59,160 nt of DNA, taken from NCBI GenBank assembly GCA_944376795.1, contig CALWDW010000016.1:1-59160 (forward strand), read 5' to 3'. The notes beneath the pieces were generated by a model. It did not search any database. It had not been told where the DNA came from and worked only from the letters and a program-made list of their open reading frames with translations. Position 1 is the stretch's first letter. The number at the start of each line of letters is the position of its first letter. This document shows positions 8,247 through 17,021 of the stretch, piece by piece. Position numbers and translations under genes: made by a program. The stretch is from an uncultured Christensenellaceae bacterium. Its GTDB lineage: Bacteria > Bacillota > Clostridia > Christensenellales > UMGS416.

Positions 8247-8281
8247 CGGCAAACGGTGGATTGAACCCACTTTCCTTTGGC

Positions 8282-8310
8282 TTGCCAGCGCCGGGGTATT
8301 GGAGTATAAT
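8282..8310 (+). promoter_or_regulatory. SigA-type promoter of the MBL-fold hydrolase gene
   Basis: TTGCCA (8282..8287), 17 bp, TATAAT (8305..8310); the coding start is about 40 bp downstream. Confidence 0.75.
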
Positions 8311-8355
8311 GGGAGCCATCAGCCAGAAATCCATAGCATAGGAGGAGAAAATCCC

Positions 8356-9192
8356 ATGGACAATTTGGCAAAGGTGTATCCCATCCATGACAATCTCTGG
8401 GCCATTGACGAGGCCGGCAAGACCCTGATGTACCTCTACGCCGGGGAGAAGCGCGTCCTTCTGGTGGATACCGGCTTTGGCCTGACCGACCTCAAGGCGC
8501 TGGCCGCCTCTCTCTGCCCCGGTAAGGAAATCATCGTGGTCAATACCCACGCCCACGGCGATCACAACAGCGGCAACAACCAGTTTGATACGGTCTATGT
8601 CGGACGGATGGACGAACCCTTCAGCTATCGGCAAATGGACGAGGAAGGCATACGCGATTTCTGGGAAGGCTTCCTGCAGGACAATCCCCGGACCCAGGGC
8701 GTCCGTATAGAGGATTGGCATCCCGGCCCCAGCCGTCAGGTCATTCCCCTTACCGATGGGGACACCCTGGATCTGGGGGGAATCACCCTGGAGGTGCTGG
8801 AAACGCCGGGACACACCATTGGCTCCATCTGCCTGCTGGATCGCACCAACGGCTATCTCTTCACCGGGGATCTCATGCTGACCTGGGAGGTCTGGGGACA
8901 GCTGGAATCCTCCTCGGCCCTGAAGGTTTACGCAGACTCCCTGCAGCGGCTGGCCTCCCTGCAGGACCAGGTAACGGAGATCTTCCCTGCCCACGGAGTG
9001 CCTGACAATCCTTTTGGCTGGCCCTTGTATCACCTGCCTCCCCGCACCCTCACGGTCTACGCCCAGGGTACGCAGCGCATTGTGGATGGAAAGGACGTTG
9101 GGAAGCCCTACCGCCATCCCGGAAGCCTCTACGTGCTCTTCGAAATCGGCGGCATGGCCTATGATCCCAAGCGGATCGGCGTAGAAAAATAG
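8356..9192 (+). CDS. MBL-fold metallo-hydrolase
   Basis: 278 aa, cytoplasmic. Metallo-beta-lactamase fold with the metal motif THAHGDH (H65, H67, D69, H70), then LETPGHTIGSICL (third His), LFTGDLML (bridging Asp) and FPAHG (last His). The layout is that of glyoxalase II and related thioester or ester hydrolases, but the substrate is not readable. There is no rubredoxin or flavodoxin extension, so it is not a flavo-diiron protein. It is a single-gene transcript with its own promoter and terminator. The start at 8356 follows GGAGGAG; the frame is open upstream, but that part spans the promoter. Confidence 0.8.
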   Translation: MDNLAKVYPIHDNLWAIDEAGKTLMYLYAGEKRVLLVDTGFGLTDLKALAASLCPGKEIIVVNTHAHGDHNSGNNQFDTVYVGRMDEPFSYRQMDEEGIRDFWEGFLQDNPRTQGVRIEDWHPGPSRQVIPLTDGDTLDLGGITLEVLETPGHTIGSICLLDRTNGYLFTGDLMLTWEVWGQLESSSALKVYADSLQRLASLQDQVTEIFPAHGVPDNPFGWPLYHLPPRTLTVYAQGTQRIVDGKDVGKPYRHPGSLYVLFEIGGMAYDPKRIGVEK

Positions 9193-9255
9193 CGCCGTTT
9201 CCATCCGTCAGGGCAGGAATGTCCCATCCCCTGGCCGATTCCTCCCCAGACACCC

Positions 9256-9285
9256 GCGGCATCCGGATCCGGATGCCGCTTTTCC
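9256..9285 (+). terminator. Terminator after the MBL-fold gene
   Basis: A perfect dyad: GCGGCATCCG (9256..9265) and its complement ending at 9279, followed by TTTTCC. The rest of 9193..9452 shows no gene I can support; it contains A-rich DNA and no clear promoter. Confidence 0.75.
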
Positions 9286-9452
9286 TATGGCCGCAGGCAA
9301 AAGTCCGTCCCGGCCCGGGCAAATGACGGTATCCGCTAAGAAAAAAAACGTAACTTCGGTAAAAAATCAACGTGCTTCTTAGCCCTGCATCCTGCCGTCT
9401 CTGCAAAAGGGCAGCACAAACTTTTCCGAAAATTCTCCGCAGTATAACCTTT

Positions 9453-9488
9453 GGAAACAAAAATGGAGGTCCGCATCCGGCGGACCTC
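9453..9488 (-). terminator. Terminator after the radical-SAM gene
   Basis: GAGGTCCGC (9466..9474), loop ATCCG, complement 9480..9488; on the minus strand it is followed by CATTTTTGTTTCC. Confidence 0.8.
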
Positions 9489-9556
9489 TCTCCTATCACG
9501 GCCAAGCCACCTCTCCCACCGCTTCGCACCCACCGAGGAGCCCCTAAGCCGCCGGC

Positions 9557-10681
9557 TCAGTAAAGCAGTTCTCCCGGCCGGTAGCCCTCGGGAAGCGGCT
9601 CCTCTTCCAGGAAGCGGAAGCTTTCATCCCGAAGAATGGGCAAAAAGGCGTCGTAGGGAATGACGGAAAACTCACAGCCGTAGCTGCTGGCGCCAAACCA
9701 GCCGCCCTCCTGTCCCCGTAGGTGCAGATCCCGTGCAAATTTCGTCTCATTGGAGCAATCGTGTACGACAATCGGCCAGCCTTCGTCGCCGGCCTGCTTC
9801 ATCAGGCGGAAGGTCAGCTCCCGGCTCCATACGGGAGAAATGTAGCCGTGCCGGCAGATATACATATTTTCCCCCGCGTAGTTTCCAATATTGTTGGAAT
9901 TCAAATGCAGCTCGGCGCAGTTGATAAAGTCCAGTCCGGTGTTCAGAACAGCCTGCTTCTTCTCGGAGAAGGCCGCAAAGAATTCGGGCGTCATGGGGGT
10001 TTCAATGCCGACCGCGGGAATGTATCGTTTGGCAATGGCCATGTTCCGAATCACGCTGTCCGCGCAGCCGCTGGCGCCCAGATTGAAGCGCAGCTCATCC
10101 AGACCCGCCTCCCCCAGGGCGCGGAGATTTTCCTCGGTCGCCAGCGTACCATTGGTATAGAGGTGCTGGTGGATTCCTGCCTCATGGAAGATTCGAATCA
10201 CGCCATAGTACTTCTCAATCTCCATGAACGGCTCCAAATACACATAGGACACGCCGGTAGGATTCTTTTGGATTGATAGGAGCTTGGCAATGTCCTGCTC
10301 GCGGAACTTGGTTCCGCCGATTTCCCACATTCCTTCCCCGATCGGCGGAATCTGCTCCATCTCCCCGTAGTTATAGCAAAACTTGCAAGCCAGATTGCAG
10401 CGGTTGGTCTTCCGGATGGCGCTCAGCCCCGTCCCCAGAAGGCACGAGCGGCAGCCGCGTGGGAACTTCGCAGGATCCCCCACGAAATAGGTCCTGTCGT
10501 CCAGCGTCTGCAGACCTGGAATCTGCTGCCGCAGTGCTGCGTGACGCGCCTCCACCGCATCCTCTATCTGTGCGAAGACGGCGTATACGATCTCCTGCTG
10601 CCGGTTCAAAAGCTCCTCCCCCTCCGGCAGGGAAGCAAAAAACGTAAACCAAAGCAGTGCGTCCTTTTGGGAAATCTTCAT
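9557..10681 (-). CDS. Radical-SAM protein of unknown function
   Basis: 374 aa. The radical-SAM cluster motif is C95-x3-C99-x2-C102 (CNLACKFCYNYGEME). Just before it is C77-x2-C80 (GCRSCLLG), and further Cys occur in ENMYICRHGY and VHDCSNETKF, so a second metal site is possible. The core looks like a partial TIM barrel: YVYLEPFMEIEKYY, HLYTNGTLA, LDELRFNLGASG. About 90 residues lie before the cluster, longer than in minimal family members. I do not recognise a named subfamily. It is monocistronic, divergent from nothing obvious, and beside the metal ATPase gene. The start at 10681 follows a GGGAGG site. Confidence 0.75.
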   Translation of the reverse strand: MKISQKDALLWFTFFASLPEGEELLNRQQEIVYAVFAQIEDAVEARHAALRQQIPGLQTLDDRTYFVGDPAKFPRGCRSCLLGTGLSAIRKTNRCNLACKFCYNYGEMEQIPPIGEGMWEIGGTKFREQDIAKLLSIQKNPTGVSYVYLEPFMEIEKYYGVIRIFHEAGIHQHLYTNGTLATEENLRALGEAGLDELRFNLGASGCADSVIRNMAIAKRYIPAVGIETPMTPEFFAAFSEKKQAVLNTGLDFINCAELHLNSNNIGNYAGENMYICRHGYISPVWSRELTFRLMKQAGDEGWPIVVHDCSNETKFARDLHLRGQEGGWFGASSYGCEFSVIPYDAFLPILRDESFRFLEEEPLPEGYRPGELLY

Positions 10682-10858
10682 GGCAATCCTCCCTTGTCCT
10701 TCAGGCAACCATTGTGCGCAGTGGCGGCGCACTGGCGAAGCCCCGCCTTCCACAATGGCATATTTTCCTACCCATTGTATCACACACGTCCAGCCCGTGG
10801 ATAGAGAATCCCGGCGAACGTCTACGCTTTTCTTCTCCCTACGCCGGCAAGGCCAGGC

Positions 10859-12766
10859 CTAGCTCCGGCCGGAGGAAGCGGCCGGGCTTTTCCGTTTCTG
10901 CTTCCAGCCCAGTAACAACGCTGAGTGGACGATTACCACAACGGAACCCGCATTGTGCACCAGCGCCCCTACCACCGGATTGAGGATGCCGGGAATCGCC
11001 AGCGCGATCGCCAGGAAATTCAGCCCCATGGACAGGCACAAATTGCGTTTGATGGTGGTCATCATGCGCCGCGACAGCGCCAGCAAATGGGGGAGCTCTT
11101 GAATTTCATCGTCCACCAACGCAATATCCGCAGCTTCCACGGCAATGTCGCTTCCAATCCCCCCCATTGCAATCCCCACATGGGCCTTCTTCAGGGCCGG
11201 GGCATCATTGACGCCGTCCCCTATCATGCAGACCGCCTCGCCCCTTTCCTGGCAGCTGCTGATATAGCGCAGCTTATCCTCGGGAAGGCAATCGGCATGA
11301 ATTTCCCGAATTCCCAGACGGCCGCCGATGGTTTTCGCCGCCTCCTCGTGGTCTCCCGTCAGCAGCACAGGGCGAACATGCTGTTGGTACAAAGCGGCGA
11401 TCATGCCGGCGCTCTCCTCCCGCAGCGTATCGGACAGGACAATATACCCGGCTAGTCTGCCGTCAATAGACACATAGGTTACGGTGCTTCCTTCGTGAAG
11501 ATGGGCGTCAATTTCCTCCGTCAGTTCCCGGGAAAGCGCCGCCGCGTCTCCCAGCAGCTTGCGGTTCCCGGCGCGCACCGTTTTCCCCCGCACCTTGGCG
11601 ATGACTCCCTCGCCGGGGATCATGCGGAAATCCTCCGCCTGCTCCAGTTCCGCTTTGTGCTCTCTGCGATAACAGCGCACAATAGCCCGGCCCAGCGGAT
11701 GTTCGGAAAACTGCTCGGCCGCCGCCGTGACGGCGTAGAGCGCGTCCTCCGACAGCTCTCCCACGCTCCGCACCGCGGAAACCTGGGGCGTCCCATAGGT
11801 TAAGGTGCCTGTCTTGTCAAACGTAAGCCGGGATACCTGGGCCAAGCGTTCCAACGCATCCCCTTCCCGCACCAAAAAGCCATGCTTGGTTGCATTGCCA
11901 ATGGCAGCCATGATGGCCGTCGGGGTTGCCAGCACCAGCGCACAAGGGCAGAATACGACAAGGATAGTCACAGCCCGGATAATTTCCCCGGTCAACGCCC
12001 AGGTCAGCGCCGCCGCCGTCAGGGCTGCGATGACGATCCACGTCGCCCATCGGTCGGCCAGCCCGACAATCTTGGCCTTCCCAGCGTCTGCCGACTGCAC
12101 CAGGCGGATCATGCGCTGGATGGAGCTATCCTCCCCAATCTTGGTTGCCTCCATTTCAAAGGCGCCGTATTGATTGACCGTGCCGGAGGATACCGCATCC
12201 CCAGGCTCTTTGTCCACAGGCATGGACTCCCCGGTCATAACCGCTTGGTTGATGGAGGTCTGGCCGGTGAGGATCACGCCATCCACAGGGATGGTTTCTC
12301 CCGGGAGCACCCGAAGCCGATCATGCATCCGCACCTGCTCGGCGGGAATGATCCGTTCTTCCCCGCCGGTAAGAACCCGTGCCGTCTGGGGCGTCAGGTG
12401 CACCAGCTTCTCAATCCCTGCCCGGGCCCTGGCGACGGTTAGATCCTCCAGAAGCGCCCCCAGCTGCATGATAAAGGCCACTTCCCCGGCGGCAAAGTCC
12501 TCCCCGATGCAGACCGATGCAATCAGCGCCAGCGATACCAACACATCGGCCTTGATATCCAGCGCCGTCACCAGACCCACGAACGCTTCCATGATAATAG
12601 GCAGACCGCAAAGAACAATAGCCACCCAAGCCGCGTCCACGGGGAGCGGTACCGCGTCCAATAAGCTGATAAGCAGTGCCAAGCCGGAGAGAACCAGGCA
12701 AATGATGTCCTTCTTTGTACCGCCCCACTCCAGCAGTCTTTCTATGGCTCCAACGACAGGTTTCAT
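10859..12766 (-). CDS. Heavy-metal P1B-type ATPase (CPC type) without an N-terminal metal-binding domain
   Basis: 635 aa integral membrane pump. Seen in order: N-terminal membrane helices with no HMA (CxxC) domain, actuator TGES (178-181), CPC in the metal-transporting helix (273-275), phosphorylation site DKTGT (317-321), SEHPLGRAIV (nucleotide-binding HP motif) and the GDGVNDAPAL hinge. The last helices carry NFLAIALAIPGILNP and HNAGSVVVIVHS. They lack the YN and MxxSS motifs of ordinary Cu(I) exporters and resemble the HNxSS-type helix of CtpC-like pumps. It is controlled by a CsoR-like operator, so Cu export is suggested by context while the helix motifs suggest another metal. The start has an AAGGAGG site. 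Confidence 0.87.
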   Translation of the reverse strand: MKPVVGAIERLLEWGGTKKDIICLVLSGLALLISLLDAVPLPVDAAWVAIVLCGLPIIMEAFVGLVTALDIKADVLVSLALIASVCIGEDFAAGEVAFIMQLGALLEDLTVARARAGIEKLVHLTPQTARVLTGGEERIIPAEQVRMHDRLRVLPGETIPVDGVILTGQTSINQAVMTGESMPVDKEPGDAVSSGTVNQYGAFEMEATKIGEDSSIQRMIRLVQSADAGKAKIVGLADRWATWIVIAALTAAALTWALTGEIIRAVTILVVFCPCALVLATPTAIMAAIGNATKHGFLVREGDALERLAQVSRLTFDKTGTLTYGTPQVSAVRSVGELSEDALYAVTAAAEQFSEHPLGRAIVRCYRREHKAELEQAEDFRMIPGEGVIAKVRGKTVRAGNRKLLGDAAALSRELTEEIDAHLHEGSTVTYVSIDGRLAGYIVLSDTLREESAGMIAALYQQHVRPVLLTGDHEEAAKTIGGRLGIREIHADCLPEDKLRYISSCQERGEAVCMIGDGVNDAPALKKAHVGIAMGGIGSDIAVEAADIALVDDEIQELPHLLALSRRMMTTIKRNLCLSMGLNFLAIALAIPGILNPVVGALVHNAGSVVVIVHSALLLGWKQKRKSPAASSGRS

Positions 12767-12781
12767 GGCAGATCCTCCTTC

Positions 12782-12801
12782 ATATACCTATAGGGGTATA
12801 T
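12782..12801 (-). promoter_or_regulatory. CsoR-type operator at the ATPase transcription start
   Basis: On the minus strand ATATACCCCTATAGGTATAT, a near-palindrome with the ATACC/GGTAT half sites and C-tract of CsoR-family operators. It covers the predicted +1 of the ATPase promoter (-10 at 12806..12811), so a bound repressor would block initiation. Confidence 0.7.
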
Positions 12802-12805
12802 GTAT

Positions 12806-12833
12806 ATTGTATACGCGTTCCAACCGGTGTCAA
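12806..12833 (-). promoter_or_regulatory. Strong SigA-type promoter of the metal ATPase
   Basis: TTGACA (12828..12833), 16 bp, TACAAT (12806..12811) on the minus strand. It lies in the 228-bp gap between csoR and the ATPase, so the pump is transcribed separately from csoR. Confidence 0.8.
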
Positions 12834-12994
12834 GCGTTCTTTCCTCTGCTCTCCGGAAGTTTTTCGCCCCCCTTTACGATGCGGGGCTGCTTTGGCAGGC
12901 TTTCACCCTAACAAAAAGCCCCCGTACGAGACGCACAGGGGCCGCTTGGAGAAGCTTTCGTCCTTCGGCGCCCCAAGGCGCCGTCCGGATCCCG

Positions 12995-13270
12995 TCAACG
13001 CATATTGGCAAAACGCTCCACCGCTTTGGTAAAATTGGCGATGGTCTGGTCGGCATCGCCATGCTCAATTCCATCACGAACACAGTGCTGGATGTGCCCT
13101 TCCAACACGACCTGTCCTGCCTTATGCAGCGCGGATTTGGCCGCATTGATCTGGGCAAGAATATCCTCACAAGGCACGTCCTCGTCGATCATCCGGTCAA
13201 TCGCCTGCACCTGTCCAATGATTTTTTTGAGCCGTCGATGGAGATTCGCGGCATCCATGCACTGCTTCAT
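12995..13270 (-). CDS. csoR: CsoR-family metal-sensing repressor
   Basis: 91 aa, all-alpha, no classic helix-turn-helix. The Cu(I)-sensor ligand set is present with correct spacing: C34 (DVPCEDI), H59 and C63 (EGHIQHC). CstR-type persulfide sensors lack this His, and nickel or formaldehyde members have a different pattern, so a Cu(I) sensor is the best reading. The apo-protein binds DNA; Cu(I) releases it. The likely target is the operator at 12782..12801 before the ATPase. The start at 13270 (MKQCMDAAN) follows GGAGGAAA; a longer reading to 13381 crosses the promoter. Confidence 0.85.
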   Translation of the reverse strand: MKQCMDAANLHRRLKKIIGQVQAIDRMIDEDVPCEDILAQINAAKSALHKAGQVVLEGHIQHCVRDGIEHGDADQTIANFTKAVERFANMR

Positions 13271-13303
13271 GTGTATTTCCTCCATGCATGTGGGTATGAA
13301 GCT

Positions 13304-13332
13304 ATGGTACCGTACCCGGACAGATTTGTCAA
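13304..13332 (-). promoter_or_regulatory. SigA-type promoter of csoR
   Basis: TTGACA (13327..13332), 17 bp, TACCAT (13304..13309) on the minus strand, about 35 bp before the csoR start. No good second copy of the CsoR operator is visible here. Confidence 0.65.
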
Positions 13333-13416
13333 ACGCATCAGACCAAGCCCATGATCCTTTGCCGGTCACGCGCCTACGCAAAAGAAAGAATCTTCCCTGC
13401 GCTGTGAAGAAGAGTA

Positions 13417-13445
13417 TTGACAGACCGGTTTCTTTGTATTACAAT
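13417..13445 (+). promoter_or_regulatory. Promoter of tRNA-Asn
   Basis: TTGACA (13417..13422), 17 bp, TACAAT (13440..13445); the tRNA begins 21 bp later. Confidence 0.85.
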
Positions 13446-13466
13446 ACATTTTGTTCCGCGCGCCGT

Positions 13467-13540
<74 letters not shown>

Positions 13541-13541
<1 letters not shown>

Positions 13542-13578
13542 AAGATCCCGAATGTGAATGCATTCGGGATCTTTTATT
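13541..13578 (+). terminator. Terminator of tRNA-Asn
   Basis: GATCCCGAATG (13544..13554) pairs exactly with CATTCGGGATC (13561..13571), followed by TTTTATTTATT. Confidence 0.9.
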
Positions 13579-14016
13579 TATTCTCTCCCTTTTATCACTT
13601 AGCCAGGATTTTGAGAGTGAATACATAATAACGAAAAGTAATGAAGCATAATGTGCCGCTTATGCGGCCCAGTCTTTTTGACACAATACATGGGGATCAA
13701 GCGTCTGCCCACGCACAGCAAAAGAGCCAGACATGAGGCATCCATGCTGTTGCAGTGTTCCGGCCGGAATAAGGGTTTCTTTATTCCGGCTTCCTTTTTT
13801 CTCTAATTTTGCCAGAAAACCTTTCACTTTATCATCCCATTTCTTGGAAGAATCATCCCAGACAGCGGCAAACGAATCCCTCGCTTCTCCGGCAGCCATT
13901 CGCCCGCCCCGTAATTCCATCCCTGTGCCGCCATCTCCTCCAGCGGCCTCGTTTCCAGTTCAATGGACTGTAGATGATCAACGAAATCGAATATTCCCTT
14001 CCTCTACGTCCGCAAT
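13579..14016. other. Non-coding or decayed stretch between tRNA-Asn and recA
   Basis: About 440 bp with no convincing gene and lower GC than its surroundings. On the minus strand an 86-codon frame (13660..13920) contains a hydrophilic WDDSSKKWDDKVKGFLAKLEKK segment but has no good ribosome binding site. A neighbouring frame carries PLEEMAAQGWNYGAGEW and runs into stops. A plus-strand terminator lies in the middle. This pattern fits the worn-down end of an integrated or lost gene. I cannot name its family. Confidence 0.4.
13763..13803 (+). terminator. Orphan terminator-like hairpin
   Basis: GCCGGAATAA (13763..13772) and its exact complement (13781..13790), then TTCCTTTTTTC. No plus-strand gene ends just before it, apart from read-through from tRNA-Asn. 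Confidence 0.55.
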
Positions 14017-14060
14017 GAACAAAAAACAGCGCGAAGAGCCTGCCCTGGCTCCTCGCGCTG
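14015..14060 (-). terminator. Terminator of recA and the ftsK-recA cluster
   Basis: The arms in 14027..14060 (CAGCGCGAGGAGCC with one mismatch) are followed on the minus strand by TTTTTTG. Confidence 0.85.
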
Positions 14061-14086
14061 CATGATTTTGTGTCCGCCTCGCCGGA

Positions 14087-15157
14087 TTACTCCGCCGGCT
14101 CTTCCTCCGGCTCGGCTGCGGCGGCAGAAAGGCCACCCTGGCCCAAAACCTCCTGCCGGATCTTTTGGGAGATGGCATCGCAGATCTCCGGATTGTTCTT
14201 AAGATACTGGCGGGCGTTCTCCCGCCCCTGGCCGATACGCTCGCTGTTGTAGGAGAACCAGGTGCCGCTCTTGTTGATGATCCCCAGGTCTACCGCGCGG
14301 TCCAGAATGCAGCCTTCCTTGGAGATCCCCACTCCGTAGAGGATGTCAAATTCCGCCTGCTTGAAGGGTGGCGCTACCTTGTTCTTCACTACCTTTACCC
14401 GGGTTCGGTTCCCCACCACTTCGCCGCCCGACTTGATGGAATCAATGCGACGGATATCCAGCCGCACCGAGGCATAGAACTTCAGCGCCCGGCCGCCCGG
14501 AGTCGTTTCGGGATTGCCGTAGACAACGCCCACCTTTTCCCGGAGCTGGTTAATGAAAATAATCAAGGTATTGCTCTTATTGATGCCGCCGGCCAGTTTC
14601 CGCAACGCCTGGGCCATGAGCCGCGCCTGTAGGCCCACATGCGAGTCGCCCATCTCTCCCTCGATCTCGGCACGGGGCACCAGCGCCGCCACCGAGTCCA
14701 CCACAATCACGTCAATGGCGCTGGACCGAACCAACGCATCGGCAATCTCCAGTGCCTGCTCTCCGGTATCCGGTTGGGATACATAGAGCTCGTCAATATT
14801 GACCCCCAGCGCCTTGGCATAGATAGGATCCAGGGCGTGCTCGGCATCAATGAAGGCGGCGGTCCCCCCGGCCTTCTGCGCCTCGGCCACCACATGCAAG
14901 GCCACCGTGGTCTTGCCGGAAGACTCCGGGCCAAAGATCTCGATAATACGCCCCCGGGGCACGCCGCCCACACCCAGCGCCAGGTCCAGGTCCAGGCAGC
15001 CGGTCGAGATGCAGTCCATGTTCATCATGCTGACCGACTCGCCCAGCTTCATAATCGAGCCCTTGCCAAACTGCTTCTCAATTTGGCCCAGCGCCAGTTC
15101 CAATGCCTTCTTTTTATCAGAAACGGGATCCAGTTGAGGTTTCTTCTCCGCAGCCAT
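14087..15157 (-). CDS. recA: Recombinase RecA
   Basis: 356 aa, full length. It pairs homologous DNA and triggers LexA self-cleavage. Walker [10 protein letters not shown] (76-84), the MAW-like region MSRACRP counterpart in [34 protein letters not shown] (L2 loop region) and [14 protein letters not shown]. The C-terminal tail is acidic (EPEEEPAE), as usual. It is the last gene of the ftsK-rimO-pgsA-cinA-recA run and has its own promoter (15188..15216). I see no clear LexA box; only an AGAACGATCAT half-like site lies near the start. Confidence 0.97.
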   Translation of the reverse strand: MAAEKKPQLDPVSDKKKALELALGQIEKQFGKGSIMKLGESVSMMNMDCISTGCLDLDLALGVGGVPRGRIIEIFGPESSGKTTVALHVVAEAQKAGGTAAFIDAEHALDPIYAKALGVNIDELYVSQPDTGEQALEIADALVRSSAIDVIVVDSVAALVPRAEIEGEMGDSHVGLQARLMAQALRKLAGGINKSNTLIIFINQLREKVGVVYGNPETTPGGRALKFYASVRLDIRRIDSIKSGGEVVGNRTRVKVVKNKVAPPFKQAEFDILYGVGISKEGCILDRAVDLGIINKSGTWFSYNSERIGQGRENARQYLKNNPEICDAISQKIRQEVLGQGGLSAAAAEPEEEPAE

Positions 15158-15187
15158 CTCGTCATCTCCCTATGTATGATCGTTCTT

Positions 15188-15216
15188 ATTGTACATTATT
15201 CTTTCTATAAATGCAA
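15188..15216 (-). promoter_or_regulatory. SigA-type promoter of recA
   Basis: TTGCAT (15211..15216), 17 bp, TACAAT (15188..15193) on the minus strand, in the 73-bp cinA-recA gap. Confidence 0.75.
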
Positions 15217-15230
15217 ACACTTTTTCGCTT

Positions 15231-16472
15231 TTATTCCAATGTTCTCCCCTGCATAGCGTCCAGAATGAGCTTGAGAAGCGTCAGAGAAGCGTTTCTCCGA
15301 ACGACCTGGCGTTCCCGCGGAATATGCAGGCATTTGGCGAAAGCTACACCCTCCCCGGCCAGAGCGACCCAGACCGTGCCCACCGGCTTCTCCGGCGTTC
15401 CGCCGTCGGGGCCGGCAATTCCGGTGGTCGCCAGTCCCCAGGACGCCCCGGAGGCCGCCCGTATGCCCTGGGCCATTTCCAAGGCAGTTTCCCGGCTCAC
15501 CGCGCCCCAAGCGTCCAGCGTCTCTTTCCGGACACCCAGGCGCCGGATTTTCGCATCATTGGAATAGGTCACCGCACCCTCCAGGAATACCGCCGATACC
15601 CCGGCCACGCCCACCAGCATGGAGGAGAGCAGACCTCCTGTACAGGACTCGGCAACGGCCAAGGTCTCCCCCCGCGTCTGCAGTGTCTCCACCACCACCT
15701 CGGGAAGAGACTGATCCTTCTGGGAAAAGATGTATCGGCCCAGCCTGCGGCTGATTTCCTCCACCACCGGATCCAGCAGCGCCTCCGCATCCTCTCCCGG
15801 AGCCACCCGGGCGGTGATCCGTAGCATCAGGTCGCCGTCTCCGATATAGGGAGCAATGGTAGGATTGGTCTGGGCGTCCAGGAGATCCCGGATTTCGTAG
15901 GCCATTGTGGACTCGCCAATGCCGATCAGCCGCAGCATACGCGTGGCCAATACAGCATCGCTACGCCGCACTAAATAGGGAGTAACCCAATGGGTCATCA
16001 TGGGCTGCAGCTCGCGGGGCGGGCCGGGCAGCACGACATAGAACCGATCCGCCTGCTCAACGATGCATCCCGGCGCCGTGCCGTAGGGATTGGGAAGGAT
16101 CGAAGCGCCTCGGGGGAAGGACGCCTGCTTAAGGTTGTTGGGCGTCATGGGCCGTCCGTCCCGGAAGTAGGCTTCCAGCTCCGCCCGTGCCTGGGGATCC
16201 TCCACCATATCCAGGCCCAAAAACTCCGCCAGCGTTTCCTTGGTCAGGTCATCCGGCGTAGGGCCTAGGCCACCGGTCAGAATGACGCCGTCAGAACGGC
16301 TCGCTGCCAGGGCCAGGGCCTCCTTCAGCCGCCCGGGGTTGTCCCCCACCACCTGATGATGGAGCACAGACGCGCCAACGTCCCGCAGGCAGCGGGAAAT
16401 AAACTGGGCGTCGGTATTGGCTACCTGCCCCATCAAAAGCTCCGTGCCTACCGCAAGAACCTCCACAACCAT
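15231..16472 (-). CDS. cinA: CinA: nicotinamide-nucleotide amidohydrolase / ADP-ribose pyrophosphatase-type protein
   Basis: 413 aa, two domains. N-terminal MoCF-like (COG1058) domain: AVGTELLMGQVANTDAQFIS and ILTGGLGPTPDDLTKE. C-terminal CinA amidohydrolase domain: LAVAESCTGGLLSSMLVGVAGVS, GAVSRETALEMAQG and GIAGPDGGTPEKPVGTVWVA. The protein recycles damaged pyridine nucleotides and in some bacteria is co-expressed with recA in competence. It sits 12 bp after pgsA and 73 bp before recA, the order seen across Firmicutes. Confidence 0.93.
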   Translation of the reverse strand: MVVEVLAVGTELLMGQVANTDAQFISRCLRDVGASVLHHQVVGDNPGRLKEALALAASRSDGVILTGGLGPTPDDLTKETLAEFLGLDMVEDPQARAELEAYFRDGRPMTPNNLKQASFPRGASILPNPYGTAPGCIVEQADRFYVVLPGPPRELQPMMTHWVTPYLVRRSDAVLATRMLRLIGIGESTMAYEIRDLLDAQTNPTIAPYIGDGDLMLRITARVAPGEDAEALLDPVVEEISRRLGRYIFSQKDQSLPEVVVETLQTRGETLAVAESCTGGLLSSMLVGVAGVSAVFLEGAVTYSNDAKIRRLGVRKETLDAWGAVSRETALEMAQGIRAASGASWGLATTGIAGPDGGTPEKPVGTVWVALAGEGVAFAKCLHIPRERQVVRRNASLTLLKLILDAMQGRTLE

Positions 16473-16484
16473 CTTTCTGCCCCC

Positions 16485-17021
16485 TTATTGCATCGCAACC
16501 CTGTTCTTCACAAAATAATCCATCATAGATACCACCGTCAGTACGACGGCGGCCAGCATCACCGCATCTGAAATCCACCAGGTGCGCAGAAAGGGCAGCG
16601 TGTCCTCCAGCAGCATCATCACGATGGCCACATCGGTAAGCACAGTTTTCAGCTTCCCCAGACTGCTGGCGGCAATGACAGGGATCCCTTTGGCCGCCGC
16701 CACAATGCGAAAGCCGCTGATGGCCAGCTCCCGGCCCAGGATGATGAAGGTAACCGCCCAATGCACCCGGCCCGCGGCCGTAAGCGGCAGCAGCGCCGCC
16801 AGCACCAGCAGCTTGTCCGCGATGGGATCAAAAATCTTGCCAAAGTCCGTCACCGTATGGGTGCTCCGGGCAATTTTGCCATCCAGAATATCCGTAACGG
16901 CCGCCACCACAAAGAGGATGGCCGCCAGCAGCCCGCTCCAAGGCACGGAGCTTGCCAGAACGCCCAGCAGCACGGGGATCAATACCAAACGGGCAATGGT
17001 CAGTTTATTCGCCAGCGTCAT
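16485..17021 (-). CDS. pgsA: CDP-diacylglycerol--glycerol-3-phosphate 3-phosphatidyltransferase
   Basis: 178 aa membrane enzyme making phosphatidylglycerophosphate, the first step to phosphatidylglycerol. The CDP-alcohol phosphotransferase motif is intact: DILDGKIARSTHTVTDFGKI then FDPIADK (D-x2-DG-x2-AR-x8-G-x3-D-x3-D). About five membrane helices. Its start overlaps the rimO stop by 4 nt (ATGA), so translation is coupled. Confidence 0.93.
   Translation of the reverse strand: MTLANKLTIARLVLIPVLLGVLASSVPWSGLLAAILFVVAAVTDILDGKIARSTHTVTDFGKIFDPIADKLLVLAALLPLTAAGRVHWAVTFIILGRELAISGFRIVAAAKGIPVIAASSLGKLKTVLTDVAIVMMLLEDTLPFLRTWWISDAVMLAAVVLTVVSMMDYFVKNRVAMQ

Noticed and set aside
13660..13920. 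An 86-codon minus-strand frame between tRNA-Asn and recA as a real gene
   Set aside because: No ribosome binding site, crossed by a plus-strand terminator, and a neighbouring frame looks equally protein-like; listed only as a decayed region.
15160..15190. A LexA (SOS) box before recA
   Set aside because: Only a half-like AGAACGATCAT is present; the full GAAC-N4-GTTC dyad of Gram-positive bacteria is missing.
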